Shown: piece by piece, positions 48,622 through 59,857 of the stretch
Layout of the letters: every line of letters begins with the position of its first letter
Position numbering within the stretch: position 1 is the stretch's first letter
Assembly: GCF_000002425.4 (NCBI RefSeq)
Contig: NC_037260.1
Location: 9,184,400-9,248,399, forward strand
Direction of reading: 5' to 3'
DNA from: Physcomitrium patens
Taxonomy: Eukaryota; Streptophyta; Bryopsida; Funariales; Funariaceae
Length of the DNA: 64,000 nucleotides
Program-made: the position numbers and the translations under genes
Notes under the pieces: generated by a model
The model's database searches: none
Told to the model about the DNA's origin: nothing
The model's input: the letters and a program-made list of their open reading frames with translations, nothing else

Positions 48622-50820
48622 TTAACACAAATTACTTACATATGTCCATTGTCAAATACAGACGGAGGACAAACTGAGAAATCTCATGGAGACCGTGGAA
48701 CAACTGCAAGACTTGACAAATACTCTTGATGAAGAAATGAAACGTTTTAAGCAGCAAGAAGATGAGCAAACAATAAAGGATTGGAAGGCCAACATGACTC
48801 AGCTGAATCAGGTCCATGTCTCCTCATTTTATTGCATTTACAAGGCATTTGGATGTTTGCATCTTGGAACTAAAAAGTTAATCTATTTCAGATTCATCAA
48901 TTGCCTAGTCTCGACTACTCCGGAAAACCAGGTTGCTGTGCTTACTACGTTATAGAGCTAACTAAGGCTGATCATTTCGATGCTATCTTCCAGTGTTCAA
49001 ATATGACATGTTCAACAAACTTATCGAAGATTGTCCATAATGTGGAGGAACGAGTGGAGGAGTGCTCCTTAGAGCAGGCCGAATTGCGTAAGAGACTGAA
49101 GAGGTGTGAGAGTATTCAGACGGACCTTGTCCAGTCTGCTGGAGAGGTGTGCTCAACTATGTGTACTCTTGAGAAAACAGTTAATGCCTTTCATCCTCAA
49201 TACGATACTGCTGTCCAAGTTGTGAATGACTTATCCTCCAAGGTGGAGCGGATGGAGAAGAGGATCGAGGATTTCAATTGTAACGAGAAACTTGCTCAGG
49301 AAATCTCCCGAGTTTATGAGACAAAAACAGAAAGCTTCAAGGAGATGAGTGTGCTCACCATTAGCTTACAAGAGCTGCGAAGAGATCTTAGAGAACTTCA
49401 AGACCATGTTAACAATAATGACTATCATCATGGCCAGGTACAAATAATATTCACTCGTCGTTTGTCGATCTCAAAATGAGGTTCGCATTGATTTGAAGGT
49501 CTGTTGATACGTATTTGTATCTCAGTCTCTGTAGAACTGATGCGATTGTTCACGTCCCAGGAGAAACAAATACATGAAATTTATCTACTTTCTGAACGTA
49601 ATCCAGGGAATTGCTGAGATCGAAACCCGCATGGTGGTGATGGAAAGCACGTTGAGCGATATCCAGAATGGTGAACACTCAGAGAAACAAGAGAGAGTAA
49701 CGTTGAACGACACTGTTGACACATTGCAGAGGTTATTCTGCCCCCTCAAAAATCTCGTGGGAATCTGGAGAACCAGAAAGCTTTGTCAATTTTCTTTGTA
49801 TGAAATCTGGAGGATTGTCCACTGTGTGTACATCATCATGCTACACAATTTGACATCATTTCCTCCCCACAACTACAGGAAAATGGACATGCTGAAGCAG
49901 AATGTGGCTTCAAGCGGAGACTTGGAAAGTCGCATCGATCATGTGGCGTCTACAACTTTCAGTAATCTACAGTAAGTAAAATCTCAAGAAAACCACCAAA
50001 TGTAAGAAATAAAAATAAAGTTGGTCTTCATTCGTTCAATTCGAAGTTCCTCACCAAGGCTGTTCAACCAACGATTCGGATTCTGTGAAGGCATCTGGAG
50101 AGCAAGGTGGAGCGGTTTTCAACGGGCGTACAATCCGCCCTTGAGAGCGCAGCATTGGCAGACAGGAAATGCGGAGCACTAGGAGTTGAAGTTGTAAAAG
50201 TATTTCGTATGTTGAAAGCGGCCACAGCTTCAAGCAATCTCGACGTTGGTGGCAGCCATTGGCCACGGCTGCCAGGTGATGGCAGCGGCTACAGAGGACG
50301 AAGCCATTCACCTCCATTAAGGAGCGCAACTCATAGACTGCAGAATGCGAGTAAATCACCTCCATTAGGACGAAAATCCACATGGAGTTCCAGTAGAGTT
50401 ATTTCGTCGCCCTTGAGACGCTCTGGCGCCCCTCGAACCCGCCACAAGTCTGGAGTGAGAGAGAAACGAAGAAACCAGAGTTCTGATCTTCCGAAACTGG
50501 AAGGCTGGGAGCGAGATAAGCACTTAACAGAATCGGAACAAGACCCCAACAGAAGAAGTCCCGCCAAAAACGATTATTGGTTGAAGTCATATCCACGAGA
50601 GTCCCAACCATTCGGATTTCCAGGACAAGCTCTCACAGTGGTGGGGGACAGAGCGCCGATAGATCCATATTCGATGCCAGACCGACGTCAACAGAACTTG
50701 CAGAAGACTAATATACGTCTGGAGGGTGGCCGAATCCATGTGAATGTTTGTCGGCGATCTGGTACAGTAACTACAAGTCATTATGAGAAGCGAGCTGATG
50801 CAATTGCCGTTGAATCGTAA
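43418..50820 (+). CDS. Large coiled-coil protein, 14 exons, function unknown
   Basis: Phases fit 14 exons: 43418-43676, 44008-45665, 45778-46050, 46199-46318, 46486-46782, 46974-47246, 47425-47604, 47814-48143, 48244-48459, 48662-48811, 48994-49437, 49607-49731, 49879-49971 and 50091-50820, coding for about 1,715 residues (about 1,626 if translation starts at the ATG at 44016). Exon 2 encodes a long, polar, Ser/Asn-rich low-complexity part starting FGELKVRTYYSGDV. Exons 3-13 encode almost continuous coiled coil rich in Glu, Lys, Leu and Gln, for example ERMEKRIEDFNCNEKLAQEI. The last exon encodes a basic Ser-Pro/Arg-rich tail (RSHSPPLRS, KSPPLGRKS, SPLRRSGAPRTRHKSG), with possible nuclear or microtubule affinity. 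I recognise no family. A chromosome-axis, centromere or cytoskeletal scaffold is plausible by architecture only. The N-terminal PTPRRGD region is loosely reminiscent of meiotic PRD3/PAIR1 but far too short to rely on. Exon 1 and the acceptor at 44007 (preceded by a weak pyrimidine tract) are the least certain. Confidence 0.75.
48580..48620. repeat. (CT)n-(TA)n microsatellite inside an intron
   Basis: About ten CT units run directly into about nine TA units. It lies in the intron between exons 9 and 10 of the coiled-coil gene, some 40 bases before the acceptor AG at 48660-48661. The CT-rich part could double as a pyrimidine tract. Confidence 0.9.
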
Positions 50821-51740
50821 CCCAGTTCCAAACTAGTGCACCCAGTGAATCCAGGACTATCTCCGATAAGTTAGAGGAGGCTGTCGTCCCCAACCAAGAC
50901 CAATGACAAAACCAGCCTTGTCTAAGTTAACATCCTTCATTTCACTCAGTTTTCCACTGGATTTTGTCATTTCTCCAGTAGCGAGATGCTTTCCTCTCTA
51001 CTCTTTGGCCTGATGATCACAAATTGATTAGGTACGCTTTGGACTGTTTCTAGTGGGTTTCAAAGCTCTACTCAAGTTGGTTACAATTCGTAGCTAATGT
51101 CAAGTTACCCCAGGTGAGGACTGGCTTGTAGCTATCAAGAGTAGAATTTCTCTAGTCACTGATGTTATTTGAATGCAGTGCTTGCAGCACAGAAAGACAT
51201 GTTATAGAATCCCGATAGATAGGTTAGGTATCAATTCAATCATTGATGTGTTTCGTCAAGCGAAGGAATATTCATTGTGCTTGAGCGTTTGACTCATGAA
51301 TGATTCAAAAAAACTATTAATCAGCTACCTACAATGTAAATTATTCTTTTGGATAAGCAAAGCTTTATCTGATTCACAACTTCATGGTGTGAAGTTTTGA
51401 CTTAATTTCCTATCTATCTGGTTATGTCAAAACAAACGGAGGAGTCAAAGATGGAGGAAATTTCTATTAAAGGAAATGGAAAACTATCACTCAATAAAGA
51501 ATTGAATACATTTAATGCTATCTTTGGTGCATAACTTTGAAGAATTGTTTTTTGTACTGAAAATGGTAGAATTTTGTACAATATTATTTGTAAAAAAATA
51601 CAAACTCAAAAAATTGAGAAAAATAATTTTGTTATTGTGCTTAATATGCATAAGCAAACTAACATTTTATATTAATTTATTAAATTTTTAAATTTTAGAA
51701 TATAACATTGGATGTTTAAAAATAATATTCAAGTTTCAAA

Positions 51741-51828
51741 TAAAATGTTTGATATTTTGCTACAGTGATTTGTTGAAAAATAAAATGTTTGATATTTTGC
51801 TACAATGATTTGTTGAAAAATAAAATGT
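51741..51828. repeat. 40-bp tandem repeat, two copies plus a partial
   Basis: The unit begins taaaatgtttgatattttgc and ends gatttgttgaaaaa. Copy 1 is 51741-51780 and copy 2 is 51781-51820; they differ at a single base (g or a after taca). A third partial copy starts at 51821. Near identity shows recent slippage or unequal exchange. Confidence 0.95.
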
Positions 51829-52257
51829 AAAGTTACCAGATGGATTTATTCTAAAAACATTTTGATATATATAATATTACATAATAATAAAATATATGTT
51901 TTTTATATGCATTGGTTATATAAAGTTAGTAGTAGTAAATACTAATAATGATAATAATAATTTTTAATTTTAATAAAATATAAAATTTATTAGATATAAA
52001 TAAAAATTTATAAAATAAAATTTTTATTCAATATGTATTATTTACTAAATTATCTTTTTTCCTAAAATTTTGGTACTATGTGAACTTTAAATTTTTATTT
52101 AGTTTAAAAGTTGGAATTATATTCATTTGTTTTAATAGATCAATAATTTTTTTTTAAAGATGATATGAAAGTTTTCAAAGAAATTTTAATTATAAGAAAT
52201 TTTAAATATCATAAAATCTTCTAATACAGCATTGGTTATATAATGTTATATAACAAT

Positions 52258-52260
<3 letters not shown>

Positions 52261-52292
<32 letters not shown>
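52261..52292. repeat. (TA)16 microsatellite
   Basis: A TA dinucleotide run in AT-rich DNA downstream of the coiled-coil gene. Confidence 0.9.
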
Positions 52293-52293
<1 letters not shown>

Positions 52294-52799
52294 CATGGTT
52301 TGTGTAGAAAAGATATCAACATCTTGAGATTTGTTACCAAACAAAAAAGAGTAAACCAATTGGAATCTTTAACATTCAAAACTTCTAAATCTTGATCATA
52401 ATTAATTAAAAAAAAAAAAAAAAAAACCATTCAAAGCATCAAGAATAAAACACAAGTATAAATTGAGTCACAATAAAAATAAGATATATGGAAAAAATAG
52501 AAATCTAATTTTGGAATTATCCAACTTAACAAGTAATTATTAGAGTAACATTAGAATGATTTAGAATTGTATAAAATTGACATATGTATTAGAAAATGTA
52601 CGTTTAAGATAATTATTTTTCACTCAAGATTCTCTTATAGTATTCTAAACAAGAAGCAACAGCACCTCAAATCTAAATGTTGTCCACAAGCTTCGGAGGT
52701 TATTTTGGCAGATTGACAAGAAAGAGAAGTTTTAATCAAAATCATACACATCAAGCCAAGAATGATTGGAAGAATCTCAATGATCTATAATAATAAAGC

Positions 52800-54570
52800 C
52801 TAATATAGATGATATTGCTTAGTGGGGAATAAGTGCAAGATCAAGAATTCTCTACAAATATTCTTGAATTCTTTGATATTAAAGAATTTTATGAAGTATA
52901 TAATGATTGGATCAGTTGGATACATATTAAAATGAATAATATAGGTAACTTCTCAATGAAGCATGCTAATGAAGGAACTTTGAGGGATTTAGACATGTCA
53001 AATGAATCTAAGGGAAGAAACACTAGTAATAGGGCCATAGCCAAACTACCTTCAGTGAATGTGTTTACATCAAATTATTTCAAAGTTATTTATCTAACAC
53101 ATCAAAAGCTAATTCTTGTTGATTTGACACTCACTAAAATAGAAGGTAAGCTAAATATAGATTCATTTATCTCACTAATATAGATAGATTGGATAAACAA
53201 GAATTTTAGCTTTGAGGAACTAGGAATAAACAACATAGCAATGAACTTGTTATAATAAATGCTACGTATCTAATCTTTAGAATTATTTGGTAACTAAGCT
53301 ATACAATTGAATATTGATTTGAATAAGAGGCATTTATTATACTCAATATTAGTAGGTATAAATAGGGATAATGTCATTGAGACATTGGAAACATCTTACA
53401 TGGTACTTCTAATTGCAAATAAAATACAATCCGAGAGGACATTTCAATTTCTAGATACTCCTACAAAAACCATTTGATAGATAAATAGAGCAAATTACAA
53501 ACTTATTGCTTTTTTAACCTCCATCTTCAATGATTGGTTGCATGGCCAAGGTTTAATAAACAATCTATCCTTTCTTCCAATACAACTTTGGTTGTTAAGC
53601 AAAACTTTAATAAAAAAAGAATCAACAATTGATTTTGAAAAAATAGAATCCATTGTCATTCTCACATAATAGGAAGCATTAGTAAGATCCATAATGATAG
53701 AAGTATCAAATAAAATCGAAGGTCAAAATTCTCCTCCTTTTCATACTAATACTTGAAGCTTGTTATACTAACTTAAAATGTACAAGGTTTGAATAATCCA
53801 ACAAAAGATAAAATTAAATGAAATTACTTCTGTCAACTCCAATATAAAATAGATATAATTTGTAATCAAGAACATAAATTACAAGCCTTAAATTTAATAA
53901 CAATAAAATATTAGATTTGATCAAGTGGTAGTTTCTTTGGATAAGAAGTAGATAAAGCTTATAATCACTTAGCAGACAAATTAAGAAAGAAAAGTGGCAA
54001 AATAGATTTCTAACTAATACTTTATTTATTACACCTTATTATATTATCAAGATATTCTAACTTTAGTCAAGCATATTGGATTTTGCTACAATGAGTATTA
54101 AAAGATGATAAAGCAATATTGAATATGTATGATATGCATATTGTAAAAGAATGGTATATGCTATAGATAGAATTGATAAAATTATTAGTCATTATTGATG
54201 GATCATCATTGGAAATAAAAACTTTGTAAAAAGATCATAGCAATAAGTCGAACATTTATAAATCAATGGTCTTAGGTGACAAACAAAGAATATTTAATGC
54301 ACTCATGCCTTCATCTTAAATGGTGGATAACTTCTTAAGATCACACATGTTGCAATATAAGTGGGATAAGGAGCAAAGATTTGGCAATTCGGCCATGAAA
54401 GACTAAATTGTATCTATATTTTTTTGTCTTATAAAGAGACTACTTTTAGCTCCAATTATATGATATTTGAAGAAAATGTGTACTTTGACTATATAGCTAT
54501 ATAAGGGCATGTACAAATTCAATCAAAATCGAAGAAAAAGTTGATCTATGTGATGAGTATCTAAGACTCG
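52800..54570 (+). mobile_element. Decayed LINE fragment (possible ORF1 and endonuclease part of ORF2)
   Basis: From 53777 the translation reads NVQGLNNPTKDKIK, then stop where Trp is expected, then NYFCQLQYKIDIICNQEHKL, then SSGSFFG, stop, EVDKAYNHL. These match the start of the APE-type endonuclease of plant LINE ORF2, with stops where Trp and Gln are expected. Downstream frames up to about 54.56 kb keep endonuclease-like traces (FLRSHMLQYKWDKEQRFGN near 54323-54380). The 117-codon frame at 52833-53183 and broken frames to 53.7 kb may be ORF1, but this is not recognisable. The fragment ends where a gypsy LTR begins; no reverse transcriptase follows. It belongs to a different copy from the LINE at 11.6-16.9 kb. 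Confidence 0.65.
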
Positions 54571-55087
54571 ACTATTGCCAAAGTAAAATCCTAAATCCAA
54601 ATGATTTAATAATTGCATCCTTTTTGGTCTTTCTTTGAAAAGATGCAATGTTGTATAAAATTTTATAAACTCTATTGTATGTTATAGACATCCAATAAGA
54701 AGATTTTATAAATATTCTTAAAAGATTTTAATTTTTTTTAGAAATATTAAAGAAATTTTCCAAGAAGCTTTCTAAAGTTGTTTCATCTTCAAGCAATATG
54801 GAAGCTTCTTTAAGATCTTCTTAAGATTGCTTCATCTCCAAGTAATATTAAAACTTCTTGAGAAGCTTCCTAATACTTAGTATATATTAGAATCAAGATT
54901 GAAGGGATCCTTAGTCTTGACAATACATTTCTTGAAGCTCTATCTCATCTCTCTTGGTGTTGATCTTATATTTATTTAATTTATTCAAGTTCTTATTAAC
55001 TTTCTTATTGAAATTCTTTTGTTCAATTTCTTGTTTGGTCTCCTATGTAGTGTATTCATGACAATTTGTCAAGACTACTCTCTAATC
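54545..55087 (+). repeat. Probable 5' LTR of decayed gypsy element 1
   Basis: Placed because a decayed primer-binding site follows (see 55088-55099) and gag starts beyond it. The 5' edge is approximate. It contains two imperfect 49-bp tandem copies (54780-54828 and 54829-54877), each beginning g(t/c)ttcatct(t/c)caag(c/t)aatat. No intact 3' LTR was located, so this is not proven. Confidence 0.45.
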
Positions 55088-57800
55088 AATACTAGAGCTT
55101 GATCTTTTTTTTATTAAAGAGTGGATTATCTTGCTTTTTAAAGGCATCGAAGTGCTTTAGAAGTTATAGAGTATTGTCTTCTAAACTAATATTATTTTAG
55201 ATTTTTTTTTTTTTTTTTTTTTTTTGTTAGGATAGTTGGAAGTAAAGATGATAATATGATTGAGTCTCTTAAGTCTAAATTGGATGTTATTATGAACACA
55301 TTGAATGCTTTAGCTTGCAAAACTATTAAAATTGAGGAATTTTTGTAAAATTTTATGGTGATTCAAGACTTGGAGCAGGTTAGCCTATAATGCAATTACT
55401 TTCTTAAGCTTTTACATCTAAGAAGGCTATGGCAACTATACTTCAACAAAAAAATTCATCCATTCAACAATGTAAAGAGCCTTAGATTAGTCTTTTAGAA
55501 AAGTTTGATGACACACACTCAAAGTTTCAAAAATTTGTTAACCAAATTTGATTGATAATTTTTCTACAATCTAATCATTATCCAACATAAGAATTATAAG
55601 TTGATTTATTTGGACCTTTGCTCACAAAACAAGCTTTATGTTGATTTGTTTTTTTATTTGAAAAGAGATTTTGAATCTTGTGCAACTCTGAAGTTTTTTT
55701 AGAAGCATTTGTAGAGACATTTAGAGAACATAAGTAGGCTTAATTGACAATAATAAAGATTTACTCACTATGCCAAATATTAAATTCTACATTAGTTTAT
55801 GCATTTGATTTTAGGCAATTGGCTTATGACATGAATTGGAATGAATAAGCTTTTATGAATCAATTCTATTGGAAACTAAGAAATAATATGAAAGACCTAT
55901 TATTATTATTACATGATCCTCAAATGCTTAATGAAGCTATTAGCCAAGCTATGAAGTACAATATTTGATTATTTCAATGCCATCAAGATCAATGCTTGTA
56001 GACTTTGACAAAGCAAAGGATTAAATATTTGTACTTTTTTTTTAATAAATATATTACTTCCATACTCTAAAGCTAAAGATATGTAAATTCATATAGTATA
56101 ATTTAAAATTCTTATAGAAAAGAAAAAAAAATCAATAAAGCCTATGCTTATATTATAGTCAAGAAAGTCACAAATTTGAGAATTTTTCAAAAAAACAACA
56201 TACAATCAAAACTAAGAGTTTGATCGTTCAAGAAAACAAAGAAGCCTAGAAAAAGTAAGGACCATGCGGCTAAATATTTCAATATCTTAAATTCATCAAG
56301 GTCCCTTTTTTTCTAGTCAACGTGCTTATTGTTTTATTATATCTTTATTTCTTAGCCTACAAAAACTTCAAATAAATATTTTATCAGATTCAAGAGTATC
56401 TCCTTACTTTTTAGATAAGAAATTTTCTAAACTTCATAAAATATTTTTAGTATAAAAGTCAAAATCTATACATATAGAAGTAATAGATTGTCAATCTTTA
56501 TCTTTAAGTAATATTAGTCATGAGACCATATGACTAGAAATTTCATTTAAGGACTATAGTGGCAAAATAATATTTAATGTTATTAGAATCTTATTCAATC
56601 CTATCCAATCCTATCATACTAGGATTTTTGTGATTAGAAAGATATAATCCATCTATAATTGGAAGTTTCATAAGATTAAATTTTCTATAGAATTTCTTCT
56701 GGCAAAACCTATTAAGAAGTTATCAACGACCAAGTCTTTATTTCTTGGAATAAAGACTTTAATAAAGATGGCTAAGAAAGAAATGTTATTTTTATTTATT
56801 TATATAATTTTAGCTTATAAAGAAGCAAGCTTACCACTAGCTATTCTAGAGCAATATAAGAAGTTTTAAGATGTCTTCAAAAAGAAGAATGACTTTTGGA
56901 TTGACAAATGCTCTAATTAAATTTTAATATTTGATGAATGATGTTTTTTAAGAATTCCTAAACAAGTTTTTTATTTTCTATCTTGATGATATTTTATTCT
57001 ATTGTACAAGTATTGAAGAATATTGAGAAGTTGTGGAATTAGTATTGTAAAAATTATACACTAAATTTTAAAAATATATATTCCATTAATTAAAAGTAAT
57101 TTTTTTTGAATATATTATATTGAATAAAGGTCCATGGATGGATCCAAAGAAAGTTTAAGCTATAATAGAATAGACAACTCTAAAGACAATATGGGATATA
57201 TAATATTTCTTTAGATTTGCTAATTTCTATTAGATATTTATTAAGAATTATTCTCAAGTTTCTACTCTTTTTACTTGGTTATTATCCAATGATGAATTAA
57301 AATAGGAACCTTAAGAATAAAAGACTTTTCAAGATTTAAAGACAACTTTTATTACACCTTTAATTTTAATACATTTATATTTTATGGAGGCTTTCTATTT
57401 GGAAATTGATACTTCCGATTTTGTATTATGAGCTATACTATTACAGATGAAAAAAGATAGAAAGTTCTACCCAGTTGTTTTTTAATCTAAACAAATTTCA
57501 GGTGCACAGATCAATTATGAGATTCATGATAAAGAATTTTCAATTATAGACTCTTTCCAAGAATGGAATTGTTGTATTATCTAAAATTTTATTTAAGAAT
57601 ATATCAATCACCTGGTTGTGAAAGTGTGTGTCACTAAATTGACTCACTAGTTGTTTTAGGACAAAAAGATGTATTTAGAGTACTTAAAATCACAATACAT
57701 GGTGAATATTATAGAAATCTTAAGACAAATAAAAAATTATAATGTTAATTGTATAAATAGAGTCTTAGTAAATCTTAGAAGTAATTATCTTAATTGATTA
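55088..57800 (+). mobile_element. Decayed Ty3/gypsy retrotransposon 1 (gag-PR-RT-RNase H)
   Basis: The caatactagagc word at 55087-55098 fits a decayed initiator-Met tRNA primer site (usual TGGTATCAGAGC). A T24 run at 55202-55225 follows. Gag is readable at about 55810-55990 (FDFRQLAYDMNWNE, NQFYWKLRNNMKDLL, NEAISQAMKY). Protease-like sequence (SRVSPYFLDKKFSKLHKI) lies near 56390-56435. RT is represented by MTFGLTNA (56889-56912) and the catalytic YLDD (56979-56990). RNase H shows LEIDTSDF (from about 57400) and NYEIHDKEFSII (from about 57512). Between the end of protease (LEQYKKF, DVFKKK) and MTFGLTNA the RT fingers are missing. Many stops replace Gln, Arg or Trp codons. There is no integrase and no 3' LTR. 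The element is dead. Confidence 0.85.
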
Positions 57801-59857
57801 CTATTTTTTATTTATTATTGAGTATTAAGGATTATTTATTAAGATAAATATTTATATTGGTATTCTATCTATATATATTACTTATAAAAAACCATAAATA
57901 TTAGTTAATAGCTAGAAGAAGCATGAGAAAGAACCTCATGTCTTTTAAATTATTTATATAAAAATAGGATTTATAGTAGATTTAAATTGATTTTATTACT
58001 ATAAAAAATAATCAAGATAGGAAATTATAGCCTTAAACTGATATTAGCATTGTAAAACTATTATAGGAATTTTTAGAATTTATTTAGAATTTTTAGAATA
58101 ATTTTTAAGACTTTGGTAAAAATAAGTTTTATTATTTTTAGAGCCATTAGGAAGAAATGGAGCAAGATTTGAAGGTTTTTATAATATTCCTAGGCTAATT
58201 GGATATTTTTTAATACCATGGTGAAGTCAAAATTGCAAAAATATTGGATCTATTAATAAAAAATAGGAGGATCAATAGTTAGTATAATTCTTATAAGAAG
58301 CGAGGTGCACAAGTTCCATATGGATTATAGCACCTTGAAAATAGATAGGAGGATAAGACTAAGGTCTCGTGACCTCTCTTAGATACTCTTATATACTACA
58401 TATGAGCCTTGGTGAGGTTCGAACCTTTGGTCTATAAGTAAATTATCTTTGAAGTAATATATTTCTATTTAATTTTTCATATATTACTTATTATTTTAAA
58501 CTTTCATAACTTAATCATAGTAATTTGGATTTACATGTTTCTTAAATCATTGAAAAGAAAGAAAAATGATTTTTTAAAAATATTTTTTTTACTTTTATTT
58601 TTTACTAGATAAAAACTCAATGAACTGATTGAACCAAGTTTTGAATTGTGTATTTGCTTAATTTCATTTATTTCAATTATTTTTTATTTTTTCTTCTTTT
58701 ATTTTTACTATTTTCTTTCTTTGCTTCACACCACCTATTACAAGCAACTCTTAATTAAAGCCATTATGTAACTTGGATTGAGGAGTGAATTTTATACTCA
58801 TAGGAAGGTAAAAAAAAATTGCAACAATAAGTCCTAACAACTCTAGTAGAATCATATATGAATTGTAATTAAATTTTAATAAATATAATCAAACATTGAT
58901 CAATTTCAATAAAAATTTTAAATAATTTTTTTAAAAAATAAAAAAAATCCTAAATAAATCTTAATTGAATTTTAATTAAATATTACATAAAACCTAATCA
59001 AGTCCTAGAAAATCCTAGATAAAATCTAATCAAATCCTAGAAAAATTCTAATCAAATCTTAGACAAATTTTAATCAAATTTTAGAAAAATCTTAGTCAAA
59101 TTCTAAACAAATTCTAATCAAATCTTATACAAATCCTAGACAAATCTTAATAAAGTCTTGGCCAAATTTCAAAAAAAGCCTAAATCCTAAACCAATCTTA
59201 TATCTTAAAAAAATTCTTACTAAATCATATGGTAGATTAAATCCTCCATAACTAACAATCAAACTATTGATTTCAACTCAAATTTTGTACACATTTCAAC
59301 AACTAAGTTGACAATAGGAAAAAATATTTTTAAGAAGATTGAACCCACTAAATAGAAGATAAATCCTAAAATTTGCTTAGATATTAGCCAACCTCTTTCT
59401 TCAATCTTAATACCAATCTTTCTAAGTCAAAATCTCTTAATTCTATTATTAAAAATCTTTTAAAATTTATATATATATTGAAAATTAATTGTAATATCAA
59501 CATACATAAATTTCACTTCATTTCAATTAGTAGGTTGCTAAAGATCTTAAAAATCCTTATTGACCCTCAAAATTGTATTTTTGAGATTTCAATGTACTTA
59601 AACTTTAATAATCTTTAATTTAATTATTTGATCATATTTATATTTATAATATTTAATAAAAAATTATAATTATAAATCCATAAACTACCATTTATAGATC
59701 TACTACCAAATTTAAAAAATTTATCTAAATATAAATCCTTTATTTATTTTATAAAATCAAATTTACCAAAAATAACCCTAACTTTGCTAAGCTCTTACAA
59801 AGTTATTTCAAACTTAAATTACTCAAAATTAATGATTGTAGAATAGGTAAATAAATT
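57801..59857. other. AT-rich repeat debris between two gypsy elements
   Basis: No protein is readable. 57.8-58.3 kb could be the remaining 3' part of element 1. A segment at 58280-58450 is less AT-rich and contains gaggttcgaacctttgg. A degenerate minisatellite fills about 58940-59215. Confidence 0.55.
58940..59215. repeat. Degenerate minisatellite, about 12/24-bp units
   Basis: Repeated variants of aaatcctagacaaat and aaatcctaatcaaat alternate for roughly 270 bases (for example tcaaatcctagaaaaattcta, then tcaaatcttagacaaatttta). Most differences are C/T. The array is too diverged to count units exactly. Confidence 0.8.

Larger units (their letters stand above)
50821..52800. other. 3' flank of the coiled-coil gene grading into AT-rich repeats
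   Basis: 50.82-51.4 kb is ordinary composition and probably holds the 3' UTR of the upstream gene. Beyond 51.5 kb the DNA is AT-rich with a 40-bp tandem repeat (51741-51828), a (TA)16 tract (52261-52292) and an A run near 52418-52436. No coding frame is seen. Confidence 0.55.

Noticed and set aside
58410..58435. gaggttcgaacct resembles a tRNA T-loop / Pol III B box
   Set aside because: No matching A box, acceptor stem or cloverleaf can be built around it, so neither a tRNA nor a SINE can be supported.
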